Source of the DNA: Parachlorella kessleri
Lineage: Eukaryota; Chlorophyta; Trebouxiophyceae; Chlorellales; Chlorellaceae
Direction of reading: 5' to 3'
Assembly: GCA_001598975.1 (NCBI GenBank)
Contig: BBXU01002335.1
Coordinates: 1 to 64,000 of the forward strand
Length of the DNA stretch: 64,000 bases
Part shown: positions 11,086 to 22,000 of the stretch, piece by piece
Layout of the letters: each line of letters starts with the position of its first letter
Numbering within the stretch: the first letter of the stretch is position 1
Notes under the pieces: model-generated
Told to the model about the DNA's origin: nothing
Seen by the model: the letters and a program-made list of their open reading frames with translations, nothing else
The model's database searches: none
Made by a program: the position numbers and the translations under genes

Positions 11086-12760
11086 CTACTTGCTGCTATC
11101 AAGAGCAAAGGTCTCAATCTTTGCTAGGAAGGATCTTGTCCACTGGCCACTGTCTGACTTCACATACATCTCGTAGTGGCCCTGCGATGCAAGGAGGGGA
11201 TGGGTGTGTTGTACCTCAGGATTCCATCAGACTGCCACGGTCCTTTCAGCCGCTGAGGCATAGATAGCTCTGCCCTTCTTATCCAATTACTCAGCAGGAG
11301 CTGCACCATTTCACAGTGTTTCTTCAGAGCAGCAGCAGCAAGGCCATCCTTACTGTTCACCTCATGGCAATAACGGTTGCGAATGATATACATGCAGTAG
11401 CCTCATGGCCCACATATAAGAACACATGCAGTGGAAAAAGGCATGAGGGGCCAAAATGCTCGCTGCCAGTCGCACCTGCATGCTGCCAAGCGATGATGAC
11501 AGCGGGCAAGTCGCTTGATAGAAGAACGACTGGCCGGGGGCAAGCTCTGGCTTTCGGCCCACAACACCCTCCCCCCTGCAGGCAAAGACGTGCAGAACAC
11601 CAATGCATAGTAGCCTCCAGACAGCAGCCCGCCAGCCATATCCTTAGAACAGGCATAGCAGCACCTGTCCCACACCCATGGTGTCCGATAAGCAGGCCAT
11701 CACCACTATTCGAGACTGGGTTGAGAGCATCCCCCAGCAGACCTTTGCTCATGTGTCTGGCCTCTTGCATTTGTCACTTCCCAATACCGCTCCACAAGCT
11801 TCACAGTCTGCAGTGACTCGTTTTTGATGGTCACTGCGTCATACAGATGGGAAGTTGGTGCCGCATTTCTAGCTACTACGTGGGGGGAGGTGCCGTGAGT
11901 TGCCATCCCGTGCGGGTCAGCCACTCATCACAGCAACAGGATGGTGGCATGCATAGCCAGCACAGCAAAGCTAGCTGTGCCCAAGCTTGCAAAACTTGAG
12001 CTGTGTCCGTCTTGGTACCTGTGTATGCAAAGAGATATTGCTGCTGCTCCGGCTTGGACGCATCAGGAACATAGAAACTGCAGTAAAAGAGTCTGGGTAA
12101 GCCCGTCTGCACGCTGGCAGCCTGCCTCGGACATGCTAAGCGGTTTAGTCAGTCTGACAGAAAGGCCACACTTGTTGAAATGGCAGCCTAGTGACCTGGC
12201 ATGCTCACGCTCATCACCCTTTTAGCCGCCCACCTTTCTACCTGCACCCGGATGCCGTCGGTAAGGGCTTCACTCCTGGTGGGCATTTGTGCAAGGTGCT
12301 GCCCTGTGTCGCTCGCCTGCTGCACCTCCGCCAACTTGGACTGTAACAACGCAGCATCCTGCGGCTTGGAGGCAAGAAAGCCCTCTGACACACCGGCAAA
12401 GGCAACCATTCTCACAGCGTCAAGCACCATCACCCTGACAGGGACCCCTACTTCATAGCGCTCTGCTTGAATCGCTCTCTTCAGTTCGAGGTGCAGCGAA
12501 GAGACAGGGTCGCTGCTTTCAAGCTCTTTTATCTGGTCTCTGAGCCTCGCTGCCATGGTGTACTCCTCTTGTGCGATAGCCTCGGACAGTTGGGATTGCA
12601 GCTGTGCTATTTGTGCTGCCATTGACTTGGGTGCTGCGGCGGCCACAAAGCTTTGGTATTGCCTACGAGTTGTGACTGTGCCCATGCCACAACGCAGGGA
12701 AGGTGCCGACCGCACGGTCAACCATGGAGATGTGATTGACTGTTTTGAGTAGAGCAGCAT
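11086..12760 (-). CDS. UVR-motif and ApaG (DUF525) domain protein, probably organellar
   Basis: Five exons join cleanly in phase: 12234-12760, 12019-12077, 11743-11833, 11476-11575 and 11086-11181 (about 290 residues). The N-terminus (MLLYSKQSITSPWL..., rich in Ser/Arg/Thr with almost no acids) looks like a plastid or mitochondrial transit peptide. Residues about 50-85 form a UVR motif (QLSEAIAQEEYTMAARLRDQIKEL), a helical hairpin known from UvrB/UvrC and Clp regulators. The C-terminal 125 residues are a full ApaG domain: YWEVTNARGQTHE, then the conserved glycine loop GEGVVGRKP, then FFYQATCPLSS and GHYEMYV. ApaG folds as an immunoglobulin-like sandwich and is found in POLDIP2 and some F-box proteins. 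An in-phase upstream exon (12855-13049, joined through a 67-base intron) could extend the protein, but the start at 12760 gives the better targeting peptide. Confidence 0.88.
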
Positions 12761-12854
12761 GGTGCCACAGTTTCGGCCCTCCTGCGTGCCTCTGCCAGCT
12801 TAGGAACTTCCCAGGGGATTAGGGGATCAGATACTTTGCAGCCGCCATCAGCCA

Positions 12855-13049
12855 TCACCTCCCAGTAGTTGCCTTGTCATCGTGCTCACGTCTGTGCGCT
12901 GGAGTGTCAAATTCACGCTTTAGAGCGCTGCGTAAGGATTGGGCTCCAGCTGCACCAAGGCGCGCGGGCAAGGCGCGCCTACCCGGCGACCATCCGTGCT
13001 TAATCATCAATTCAAACCTGTACGAGTGCCCGAGGTCGCCTGAATTCAT
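12855..13049 (-). other. Small ORF upstream of the UVR-ApaG gene
   Basis: An ATG at 13049 opens 64 codons containing LMIKHGWSPGRRAL, loosely like a degenerate G-patch. It ends 95 bases before the UVR-ApaG start. It could be an upstream ORF in the 5' leader, or a first exon: a GTGATG donor inside its last codons and an acceptor near 12792 would join it in frame to the downstream gene. No homologue is recognised. Confidence 0.25.
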
Positions 13050-13521
13050 TTACATTGCTCTGATATCGGAACGAAATCCCATAACACGTGCAAGGGGACA
13101 AGCCCAGGTCCTTGCCATCGGCGCATCACGAAGCCCTGGCATGGGGTCGAGTTTTTACGAGGGCTTCAGCCACCATCTAAATAGCCTTAGGCAAGTTGCC
13201 CAGTTCACGTCGTCCTCGAGCTTAGCATAAGGCTCAGCACCCTAGCAAGGACGTGCTAGCTGCAATCGTGAAAACTTATGAACTGCTGGCCAAGGCTCCT
13301 CGTGGGTCGCAACTGAGCAGAGGAAAGGTCTAGGTGAACGCAGGTGGAAGACTGACTTCATCGTTAACCTATTCATAGCGGTGAGCCACCACTTATCACT
13401 TGCTGGCTACAACTGCTTGAGCCTCGCAGTGTCCACCTTATGCTCTTGTGCCAAGCGCGTTGCCCCACTCCTGCTATTGCAGGCAGCCTGCCTTGGGGTG
13501 CTTGTAAGATGGCACAAGCAG
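13050..13521. other. Region between divergent genes
   Basis: This stretch separates the minus-strand UVR-ApaG gene from the plus-strand membrane-protein gene and probably holds both promoters. An open frame from 13381 into the membrane gene starts only with GTG, so any first exon of that gene within this region is unresolved. Confidence 0.35.
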
Positions 13522-14519
13522 ATGTCGACTGGAGGGGTTGTCTCGCTCAGTGCTTACATGGCAGCGGAGGTGTTGGCAATGGCGTGGAAGGCAGTGGAGC
13601 CCCACAGGTAAAGTAGAGCGGCAGGAGTTTCCAGCCCTTGGGGCCGCGATATGAGCTTATCATCCAGGTCACAGAGGCCTGCTGTCTGTTGAACTGGACA
13701 GCGTACTCCCTTGGGATTTCGACCAACCCTACCAGATCCGAGTACCACACCCGGCAAGCATTCACTACTCCGACAAGAGATCACGAGCCATGCCCTGGTG
13801 CCTGCAGCTATGTGACCTGGCGGGAGCTGCTGGCCTGTGTCATGCTGGTAGCCAGCATGGCGATTGAGGGAGCCTGGCAGCCCATCATGCTGGGGTTCAG
13901 CTCGGTTGAGGCCTGGGGTTCAAGCGACCTCTCCAACAACCTCCTCTTCCCGGTGCTCATGCTCTGGGGCGGCGGCTGCCTGTCCATCCTGCTTATCACC
14001 TTTGGGCGCCCTGTCAGCCTTTGGCTGCAGCTGCCGGTGCAAGCTGTGGTGCTCTTCCTGACGTGGCGGCGCGCGCCGGATATGTGCAGCACCGCCTTGA
14101 TGCAGCACGAGGCAGCCGAGGGCATCATCGGTGGGTGGTTTGAGGGCTTCAACCTGCTGCTGGCCCTGCTCCCCCTGCCCTGCGTGGCCCCAGTGACCGA
14201 GAGCAGCGTGCTGTCCAAGTGTCAAAGCGTGGCCATGATGTTCCAGCTGCTGGCCAGCTTTGTGATGACTACCGCCGGCCTTGCTGTCATGGAGTATGGC
14301 GCCTTGCACCAGTTTGCTGCCAGCTGGGCAGCTGCCAGGGGTGCAGCAGATCCCAGGCAAGCAGGGCACTGGGCCAAGCTGGCCACGCCAGCTGGCTTGG
14401 AGCGGGGGCAGCACACGGTCCTAGTTGCTGTGGAGGAGCTCGGCAAGTGGGGGCGCCTCAGGCAGGGGGTCGGCCTGCTGTTCCTGATGGCAAATGCGTG
14501 GCAGGCGGTGAGGCCCTAG
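13522..14519 (+). CDS. Multi-pass membrane protein, unrecognised family
   Basis: The main open segment (about 13640-14519, stop TAG at 14519) encodes at least five hydrophobic stretches fit for membrane helices: near ELLACVMLVASMAI, LLFPVLMLWGGGCLSILLITF, LPVQAVVLFLTW, FNLLLALLPLPCVAP and MFQLLASFVMTTAGLAVM. An upstream segment (about 13440-13608) has another hydrophobic run and MSTGGVVSLSAYMAAEVLAM. The link between the two is unclear: a donor at 13609 could pair with an acceptor near 13673, but the phase of the downstream frame is then not kept. No family was recognised and no catalytic motif is visible. The start given is the first ATG of the upstream segment and is provisional. Confidence 0.5.
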
Positions 14520-15380
14520 TCTAGCTGACCTGGCTCGCTTCTCGAAATTAAGGGTGGTAAGCAAGAGTGGTGAAAAGATGGTGTGGACGATCCCATCTGA
14601 CATGCACCATGCCGTTCAGATGATCTCAGTGGGTTAATGACTGCTGCCATGTAGTAGCTGATGGTTGTGAATATCAGAATTGCCTGCCTCAAGAACTGCT
14701 GTTGTCAAATGCCTAGCCAGTGCGATTGCTACAGCCCTGGTATTTTGCAATTTTTCCTGCTATCAGGTTTCCAGGTGTGCTCTATAATAAGCTCTACATT
14801 ACCTCTACGGATTGACTGGGTCGTGGCCCTCCCTGTATGCTATTTTCAGTGCTGCCTCTGCTTGTGGTGCCAGTGCCACACCGCTTGGTTTTGTTGCTTA
14901 CTTGCCGATGTCTGGACGGAAGTTGTGCTGCTTGTGTGTGTATGTGCGCCAAATGGTTGCTCTAATACTGCTCGATGCACTGAAGTGCTCATTTCGGCTC
15001 TGAAATAAATGACTCATTCTGTGGCCCCAACTGCGACCTATGCTTTCTCTCTAGGGCTTGCAACCAGGGAAGTCTTGATGGCACTCGAACACTCGCTTTC
15101 ATTGCTGGAGCATGAGTGCACACAGCGTCTGCCATCTTGTTGTTTGGATGCTGCTGAGGTTCTTCCTGCTATGGCACGGGGAATAATTAGACTTTGCTAA
15201 AACAGCAGATTGTGGTTGCAATGGGACGGCCGCTGATGTACAGTCTCTTGTTAAATTACTGAATGAGCAGTGCTGTCGTTACAGGATGGCAGCAGACGGC
15301 CCATTGATGATCAGTGGACACCCGACAAAGCAGCTACTCGCCGTCCCACGCCAACACCTCACAACCTCCTGCGCCCAGCC
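14520..15380. other. 3' flank between convergent genes
   Basis: This is the region after the membrane-protein stop. Short frames near 14661-15008 and 15009-15200 are Cys-rich or non-descript and lack splice or domain support. No gene is seen. Confidence 0.4.
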
Positions 15381-15963
15381 TTAGGGCCGGTCAACTCCCA
15401 GCGCACCCAGCCACCAGCATAGATAAATTGGTAGCAAACCCAGGCCTGGGGGGCACGAAAAGTGTGCAGGCAACAGGCTAAGGAAGCCAGACTAAGCGGA
15501 GACATAATCAAACAAGAGTGACTCACAGGAGCCCAGTGACATTAAGCTGACCACAACAACAACCAACATGTTCGCCAGACACTCCGCAGCCCCCCAGATC
15601 ATACTGTAGTACAGCGCTGACAGATACCCACTAGCTGCAAGACAGCCGGCGTAAGCAGACTATCAAGCTCAGGCGACCCACCTCCTTGGCAGTGTTTGAG
15701 ATATTGGACAAAGCGATAGGGTTTTCAGCATCAGTTTGGTAGTACTGATACCAAATCATCTCCTGCCAATGAGACGCATCGGCAGGAGGCTTCACTGCAA
15801 GTTGCATGCAACCACAGCATTCGGCTTGCAATGAGCAGTGAGGGGATGAAGCAGAGGAGGGTTGCAACCCCAATATAAGTAAGACCTGCCCACCAACCCT
15901 CGGAACCAGGCCCAAAACAACTGACCTAATGCCACAGCCTGCATGGAGTATACCCCAGGGCAT
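15381..15963 (-). CDS. Possible small two-helix membrane protein
   Basis: Three exon-like segments lie downstream of the isoamylase stop on the same strand. Segment 15682-15794 encodes VKPPADASHWQEMIWYQYYQ and ends at a GT donor. Segment 15527-15634 encodes ALYYSMIWGAAECLANMLV with a strong valine-rich membrane helix. Segment 15381-15445 encodes a second helix (LGLLPIYLCWWLGALG) and stops at 15381. The last two join perfectly in phase. The first of these joins the next only through a weak donor at 15677. A 10-base first exon at 15954-15963 (MPW) would supply an ATG in phase. The composition is protein-like and unlike surrounding noncoding sequence, but no family is recognised. It could be a small ER or organelle membrane subunit, or the 3' part of a longer transcript. 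Confidence 0.42.
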
Positions 15964-16058
15964 CTACTGCTGCACGAGTTACTCTGCTGTCAAGCTAAAA
16001 TAGCTATCTGTAGGCTTCACCCCCAGGTAAGAAAATGCACAGGCCAAGGTAATGCCAA

Positions 16059-19000
16059 CTAAGCTGCGAGGTTCGCCACTAAAAGAATGGCCGCGTAGGG
16101 TTGCATGCGGTAGTTTGCATCCACGCCGGAGTTGCCGCCGGGGGTGAAGTCTCGGGGGGAGGGCAGGTTAGTGTCCACTACCCGGCACCACTTGCGGCCT
16201 GCGGTGGGGTGTAGCAGAGAACATGCCAACGTCAGGGATGGGTGATAACCTGTTGGAAGGCAGGGTTAGCTTGATCAGGGCCGGTGGCAGCAGATATCAC
16301 TGCTGCAATCAGGGCAGGGTGGCTGGGCAGCGCGTGATAGAGGCTTCGCACGAGATATGCTGTTCAGGCTTGGAGTTTCACAGGTTGCTGCTGGACAAGT
16401 CTGCAGAGGTGCGTCACGTTCATCACACTCCGCCATGCAGGGCACGGATGCTGGAGGAACCAACGGCCAAATGAAACACCCGCTCCCCCCCTTGACTGTA
16501 CTAGTGTAATGCCGCACAAGCCTGCTGTCTCACCAGCATAGCAGCAGACCAGCTTCACTATCAATTTAGCAAGAGAGGGAGGTGGTTCGTGCTTGCCTTT
16601 GGGTGGTGGTGGCAGGTGGGCAGTGACCTCGAAAGAGTGTGCATTGAATGCAGCGTACAGGTCGCCGCAGCCCTGGCCCCTGCGCAGGCGGGGACCAGAA
16701 TGACATGTACATGTGCTGAGGGGAGTTTGCAAGGGGCAGCTTGACCGGCATAGGGGTGTGTGTGGCTAGAGCAAATCGGATGCAAGGCAAAAACACGCAT
16801 CGACTAGGCCTAGGCTGCATGAATCCCAGGCAGCAGGCAGGGCAAGGTTGATGCGCAGGTGTACACTGCCCGCTGGCATGGGGTACCCACATGCCCGTCA
16901 TCTCACTGGCCGTGCCACGAGTAAGCCAGGAGCATCTCATGACAACAACGATACTCTCACCCGCCTCGTTACCAGTCTGTCCTGCAACGTGAATGCCTGC
17001 GACCGGCCTCCCTGGCTCGTTCCACTACACTGCAGGCATACTGATGCGCACGGTGGCAGCCATCTTGCTAGGCCTACCTGTCGTGTAGGGTGAATGCCAG
17101 GAAGCGGCTCTCAGGGTCGTCCCAGCGGTCCTCGTGCCAGGTGATGTCCTGGGGTGTGAGAAACTCGGACCGCCCCAGCAGCGGGCAGTCCCGGCGCAGC
17201 TTAATGAGACCCGCATAGAACCTGCAGCGGCCCAACCAGGCTATGGCTGGCTGGATGGTATCTGAACCCTCACCCTGGGTCGGCATATGGCCGCTCCCAC
17301 CCTCCTGACCGGCATGGCAACGGGCTCCTCCCCTCGTCGACGCCTGATCAGCCCTGATGAAGCCCACAGGAGCAAAGTGCCAGAAAGGCAGCGCCTGGAT
17401 GGAAAGCTTCACAGCCAGGGCCCGTGTCATGCCTGTGTCATGCGCTGCTGCGGCATTGCAGCACCCTGTTGCAGTGAGCAACATGCGCCACACGACACCA
17501 CTCAAGGCCGGGCTGCAACTTGCACCTAGAGCCCTGGACGTAGTCACTCATCCGGTGTATACACGAGTTGCATGCACACATCTATGGGGCTTGCCTGAAC
17601 CAGCCATTCTCCTGCGCCTTTTCCATCTCATCCCAATGGAAGTGGTTCCACTGTGTGTCGTGCCCGTACCAGTTGTTGTTACCCTGCTTGGAGGCGGCAT
17701 ACTCATCGCCTGCACCAACGTGGCGGGCACAGAGAGGCAGCTGACACATGTGTCCTGTCTGCTGTACCAAACCGTCACTCTTCCTGTTTGCTAGACAACT
17801 ATGACGTGACTGCTGTGTTTCGGTCGTCGCTTGACTGCTCTGAGGCATGGCCTGCCCGAGCCCAAGCTGAGCAGCGACGGTGTAAGCTCCCTAGGCTGGT
17901 ATAGCCCGGGGATGTGGTGCCAGCCAAGGCGACGATGTGATGCTAATACGCCTTGCAGTACGCGGGCGGTACCGCCACCAGCACCACCATGAGTCAGATC
18001 AGTAAGCCGTTGAAGGCCAGCATCACCCTGTCTTGTACAGACGCCACCAGTCAGTCTGTAAAAGCATACGGCAAGGCCCATTGGTGACAAGTAAAAGGCC
18101 CCCCACCTGCCAGGATCATGGGCGTGCCCTGGGCAAGCATCAGTGCCAGGTGCAGGTTGCGCATCTGCCTGGCTCGCAGCGCCAGCACCGCCGCGTTGTC
18201 GGTGGGCCCCTCCACGCCGCAGTTCCAGGAGAAGTTGTCGTTGGTGCCGTCCCCTGCATGCCGTGCAGAAAGAGCGCGGGAGCCAGAGCTGGAAGAGTTT
18301 GTACAAGGCCGGGGCGGGCAGGAGCTGTGAGTTGGGCGTGCAGGAGAGGCGAGAGGTGCCGGTCCTTCCCATGAATAACCTACGCTGAAAGCTTGAGGTT
18401 GTTGAGTATTGCAGCCCAGGCAACATGGAGCGCTTTTGCTTTGCCCGCTATCCAACTGTAGGCACGCTAGCGTGAGGTCTTCGTTTGTCTGCCATCAAGT
18501 AAGCCCAGGGGTACTTTGTGACCGGCCGGCAGGCCAGAGATCAGACGTTGGCCAGAGCGCTGACACAGCACAGCAGGCGGAGCGACTCACGGTTGCCCTC
18601 CCCGTTGGCCTGGTTGTGCTTGTCATTGTAGGCCACCAGGTCGTGCAGGGTGAAGCCGTCGTGGGCGATCACAAAGTTGATGGAGTGGTAGGGCTTCCTG
18701 CACTGGCAGATGCACAGGCAGGTCATGGCAGTGGCTGTGGCTGTAGCTGTAGCTGCACAGTGAGCTGTACAGTCTAACAAAGCTCACCGGTCTATCTGAG
18801 AGCATGCCGGAGGGAACCAGTCTCCCGCGTGACGAGCGGAGATACCTCTGGCATGTCGGTGATACCTTCGGCAGGTGCAGCTTCCAGGCCGACGTGCGGT
18901 AACACAGCTCTGACTGCCTGTTCAGGACCGCACGCCAAAGCAGCTACCCAACCCGTCGCCCAGGGCGACTGGGCGCGGCTGTTTCGCATGCCGCACCTGT

Positions 19001-22000
19001 TGTTCTTGTGGTAGAGGTCTGCGGAGCCGGCTAGGCGGGTGGCAAAGCCGCTCTTCATGCCCTGATCACCCCTGCAGCAGCGCTTGCCGCAACCCACGCT
19101 TGCCCACGCACAACGGCAACCATCAGTGTAAGACTACACTGCGCTGCTGCCCTGCTTGTGTACTTGGCTCCTTGACCGGCCCGGGCTCACGGAGTCATAC
19201 CAGGCAGCTTAAGCCAGGAGGAGGGACAAAGCACAGAAGCCTGGGTTGCTCTACTGTGCTAGGGCCACTCCGTGCCATCAACAGCGGCGAATGTGTGCAC
19301 CGACCACCCCATCACACCCACCCACCCACACACACACACACTCTGTATCTCTTGCCCCTCGTCGTGCTGCTGCTGCTCCACCCACCGTATGAAGCGACGC
19401 ACGTCGTCCCGAAACTTGCCGTTCCACTCTGCCCACACGTCCCAGTTGGGGAAGCTTCCCACCTGGTACATGCCGATGTCCCACGGCTCGGCTATCAGCT
19501 TGACCTGTGCAGGTGCAGCAGCACAGCAAACTTTGTCCCAACTGGAAAGCGAGGGGTCTGAGGGGTACTTTGTGACCACACAGCAGCGAACGCCGGAGTG
19601 TCAGGGTCGCAACCAGCTTGGTCTTCCAACGAAAGGGGGAAAAAGACAGTAAAGTGAGGGAGCGCACAGACAGTTGCTGGGTACTGAAATCCAAGCTAGA
19701 GCGCAGGAGTTTGCTGTGCCCCAGGGGGCACGACTGGAAGGCAAGGGTCCCCTGGACCTGGCCATCTGCCAGGGTGCCAAGATCAGCAGTGGCGGCAGAA
19801 GGCAGAGGAGCAGACAGGCGCTTCAGCAAACTTGCCAGCCGAGCGCAGCAACACATATAGCGCAAGCAGCGGGGCTTTACGCCTGAGCAACGCGAGCAGC
19901 ACCTGCACAAGCGCCCCTGGCAGTACCGCATCGCTGCCTGAAAAGTGGGGAGAAAGAACCACCCCCCCGCCTCCTACTCTCCTGCTGCCACAGCAAGCCG
20001 CGCAGAGCCTGCCACCCGCCCACCCTACCAACCTTGGACAACACCGGGTCCTTGCTAATGGCCCGAATGAGCGGCGGGTCTGCCAGCGGGTGTCCCTTGG
20101 CGTCTCGGCACAGGCAGGAGGCCAGGTCGAAGCGGAAGCCGTCCACATGATACTCCTCAACCCACCACCTGCAAGGGCACCCACGGTACCACACGCCGCC
20201 AGTGAGACCTTACAACCCACCCAGGCAGGCAGGCAGGCAGGCAGGGGAAGGCTCACCTACGAGAGGTACCCTAACTCGGCTCAGCAGTTGCCAGCGCAGA
20301 AGGTCTGCGCTACTGCCACATTTCACAAGCACCCCCTTCAAATGGCAGCCAGGTACCCCTTGTCAGTCCTGCAGCACAACAGCTGCCCTGCCTGCCCTTG
20401 GCGGCCCAGCACCAGCCCAAGGGCGGCCACATGGGCAGGTCCCCCCCTGGGGACCACGGCCTGGTAGCCTGGAGTAATGTGGGAGTGGAGGGGCCTATAG
20501 CACCCCACAGCAGTGCCAGGCTTCGCCCGGTGGCCACAGGCCTACCCACGTGCCTGAGGGAGTCCATGACCTGACGCAGCGTGGTGGGGTGGTTGGCGTT
20601 GACGGTGTTGCCGCAGCCCGAGTAGTTGAGCATCTGCACGTAGGCGCCGGGGTCCTGCTGGTAGTAGGTGCTGCAGTCGATGCCGCGCCAGGAGAGCAGG
20701 TACGGGTCGTCGTCGCCACCTGGCAGGGCAGGCACAGCATGCGGGGGTGGCTTGAGATACATACATGCGCGGCGGAGAGCACGCACGGATCGCCACCGCC
20801 ACCTGGCAGGGCAGGCCCAGCATGTGGCAGGTGGACGAGACAGCATGACGAACACCACCGGTGTCCAATGCCGGCCAGCAAACCCGGTCCTGCTGGTGGG
20901 GGTTGGTGCTGCCGGTGCATTGCGGGGACACAGGGCGGGAGGCTTCCCGCCACCACCGCCCCAACCCACCTTCTACAGTATGGTTGTAGACCACGTCTAG
21001 GATGACCTCGATGCCAGCCCCATGAAGCCGCCGTACCAGCTCCTTGAACTCTTCCTGGGCTGCCAGGGGTCCCCCACCCTCTGCACAGCAGCAGCCCAAG
21101 CAGGTAAGTACCGTTGCTGACGCAAGGCACGGCGTACGGGGGCGGGAGCACGGCCAACAGCAGAAGCCACCACCCGCGCCGGTGACTTCCCTCCTTACCC
21201 AGCCCACCCGGTGCCCAGGCGCGACACGTGGCGGTCACACCCGCCTCCTGACAGAGACCCGCGCCCACAGCAGCGCAAGCAAGCTGCCACAGGTGGCACT
21301 GCACACGGGTCCCTCGTTGTCTTGACTGCCACGAGTGGTGCATATCCCGCCTGGACAGCAGCTCTTGCTTGGCAGCACTTGCTTGGCAGGCTGCCACTTC
21401 CAAGATGCCACTTACAGCCAGAAGCCCACTGACAGGCTCCATACACTGGTGCAGGCAGGGATTGCGGCTGGCAATATACTCTACCACACCTCCGGGGCAC
21501 CAGCCTGACCTGCTGCAAAGCGGCTCATGGGCGCGAAGAAGTTGAGGTGGGAGTAGCCCCACACGTTGACCATGTGCTCCCTTGGGTTGGGCCTGCATGC
21601 TTGGGCAGCAGCAGCGACCACCTCAGGCATACAATCTTCCAGATGGTGCAGTCGGGGAAGCTGACCTGCGACTCGGCAACCCAGATTTGTGCATGCCAGC
21701 TACAGCCCTTGGCCCAGCTCAGCCAAGGGTACAGCTGTCACTACAATTTTCACGCGCTTCTGCACGGCCGGGCTCAAGGTGACCCTCGCAAACCCTTAGC
21801 AGGCCCCATGCAGCGCTTGACAGGGCAATATAAGGCTCCATGCCTGCCGGCCAGCCGGCCAGCAATCTGATGCGCATGGATATTGATTTGGTGGTGCCGC
21901 GACTCACACTCTCTGGAACTCAAGCTCGTCATACTCAAAAACAGGCAGCAGCTCCACAGCATTCACACCTAGCTCCAGCAGGTGGGGGATCTGCAAATGC

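Noticed and set aside
21195..21598. Long minus-strand frames in isoamylase introns
   Set aside because: They read through introns between conserved isoamylase exons and carry no family motif.
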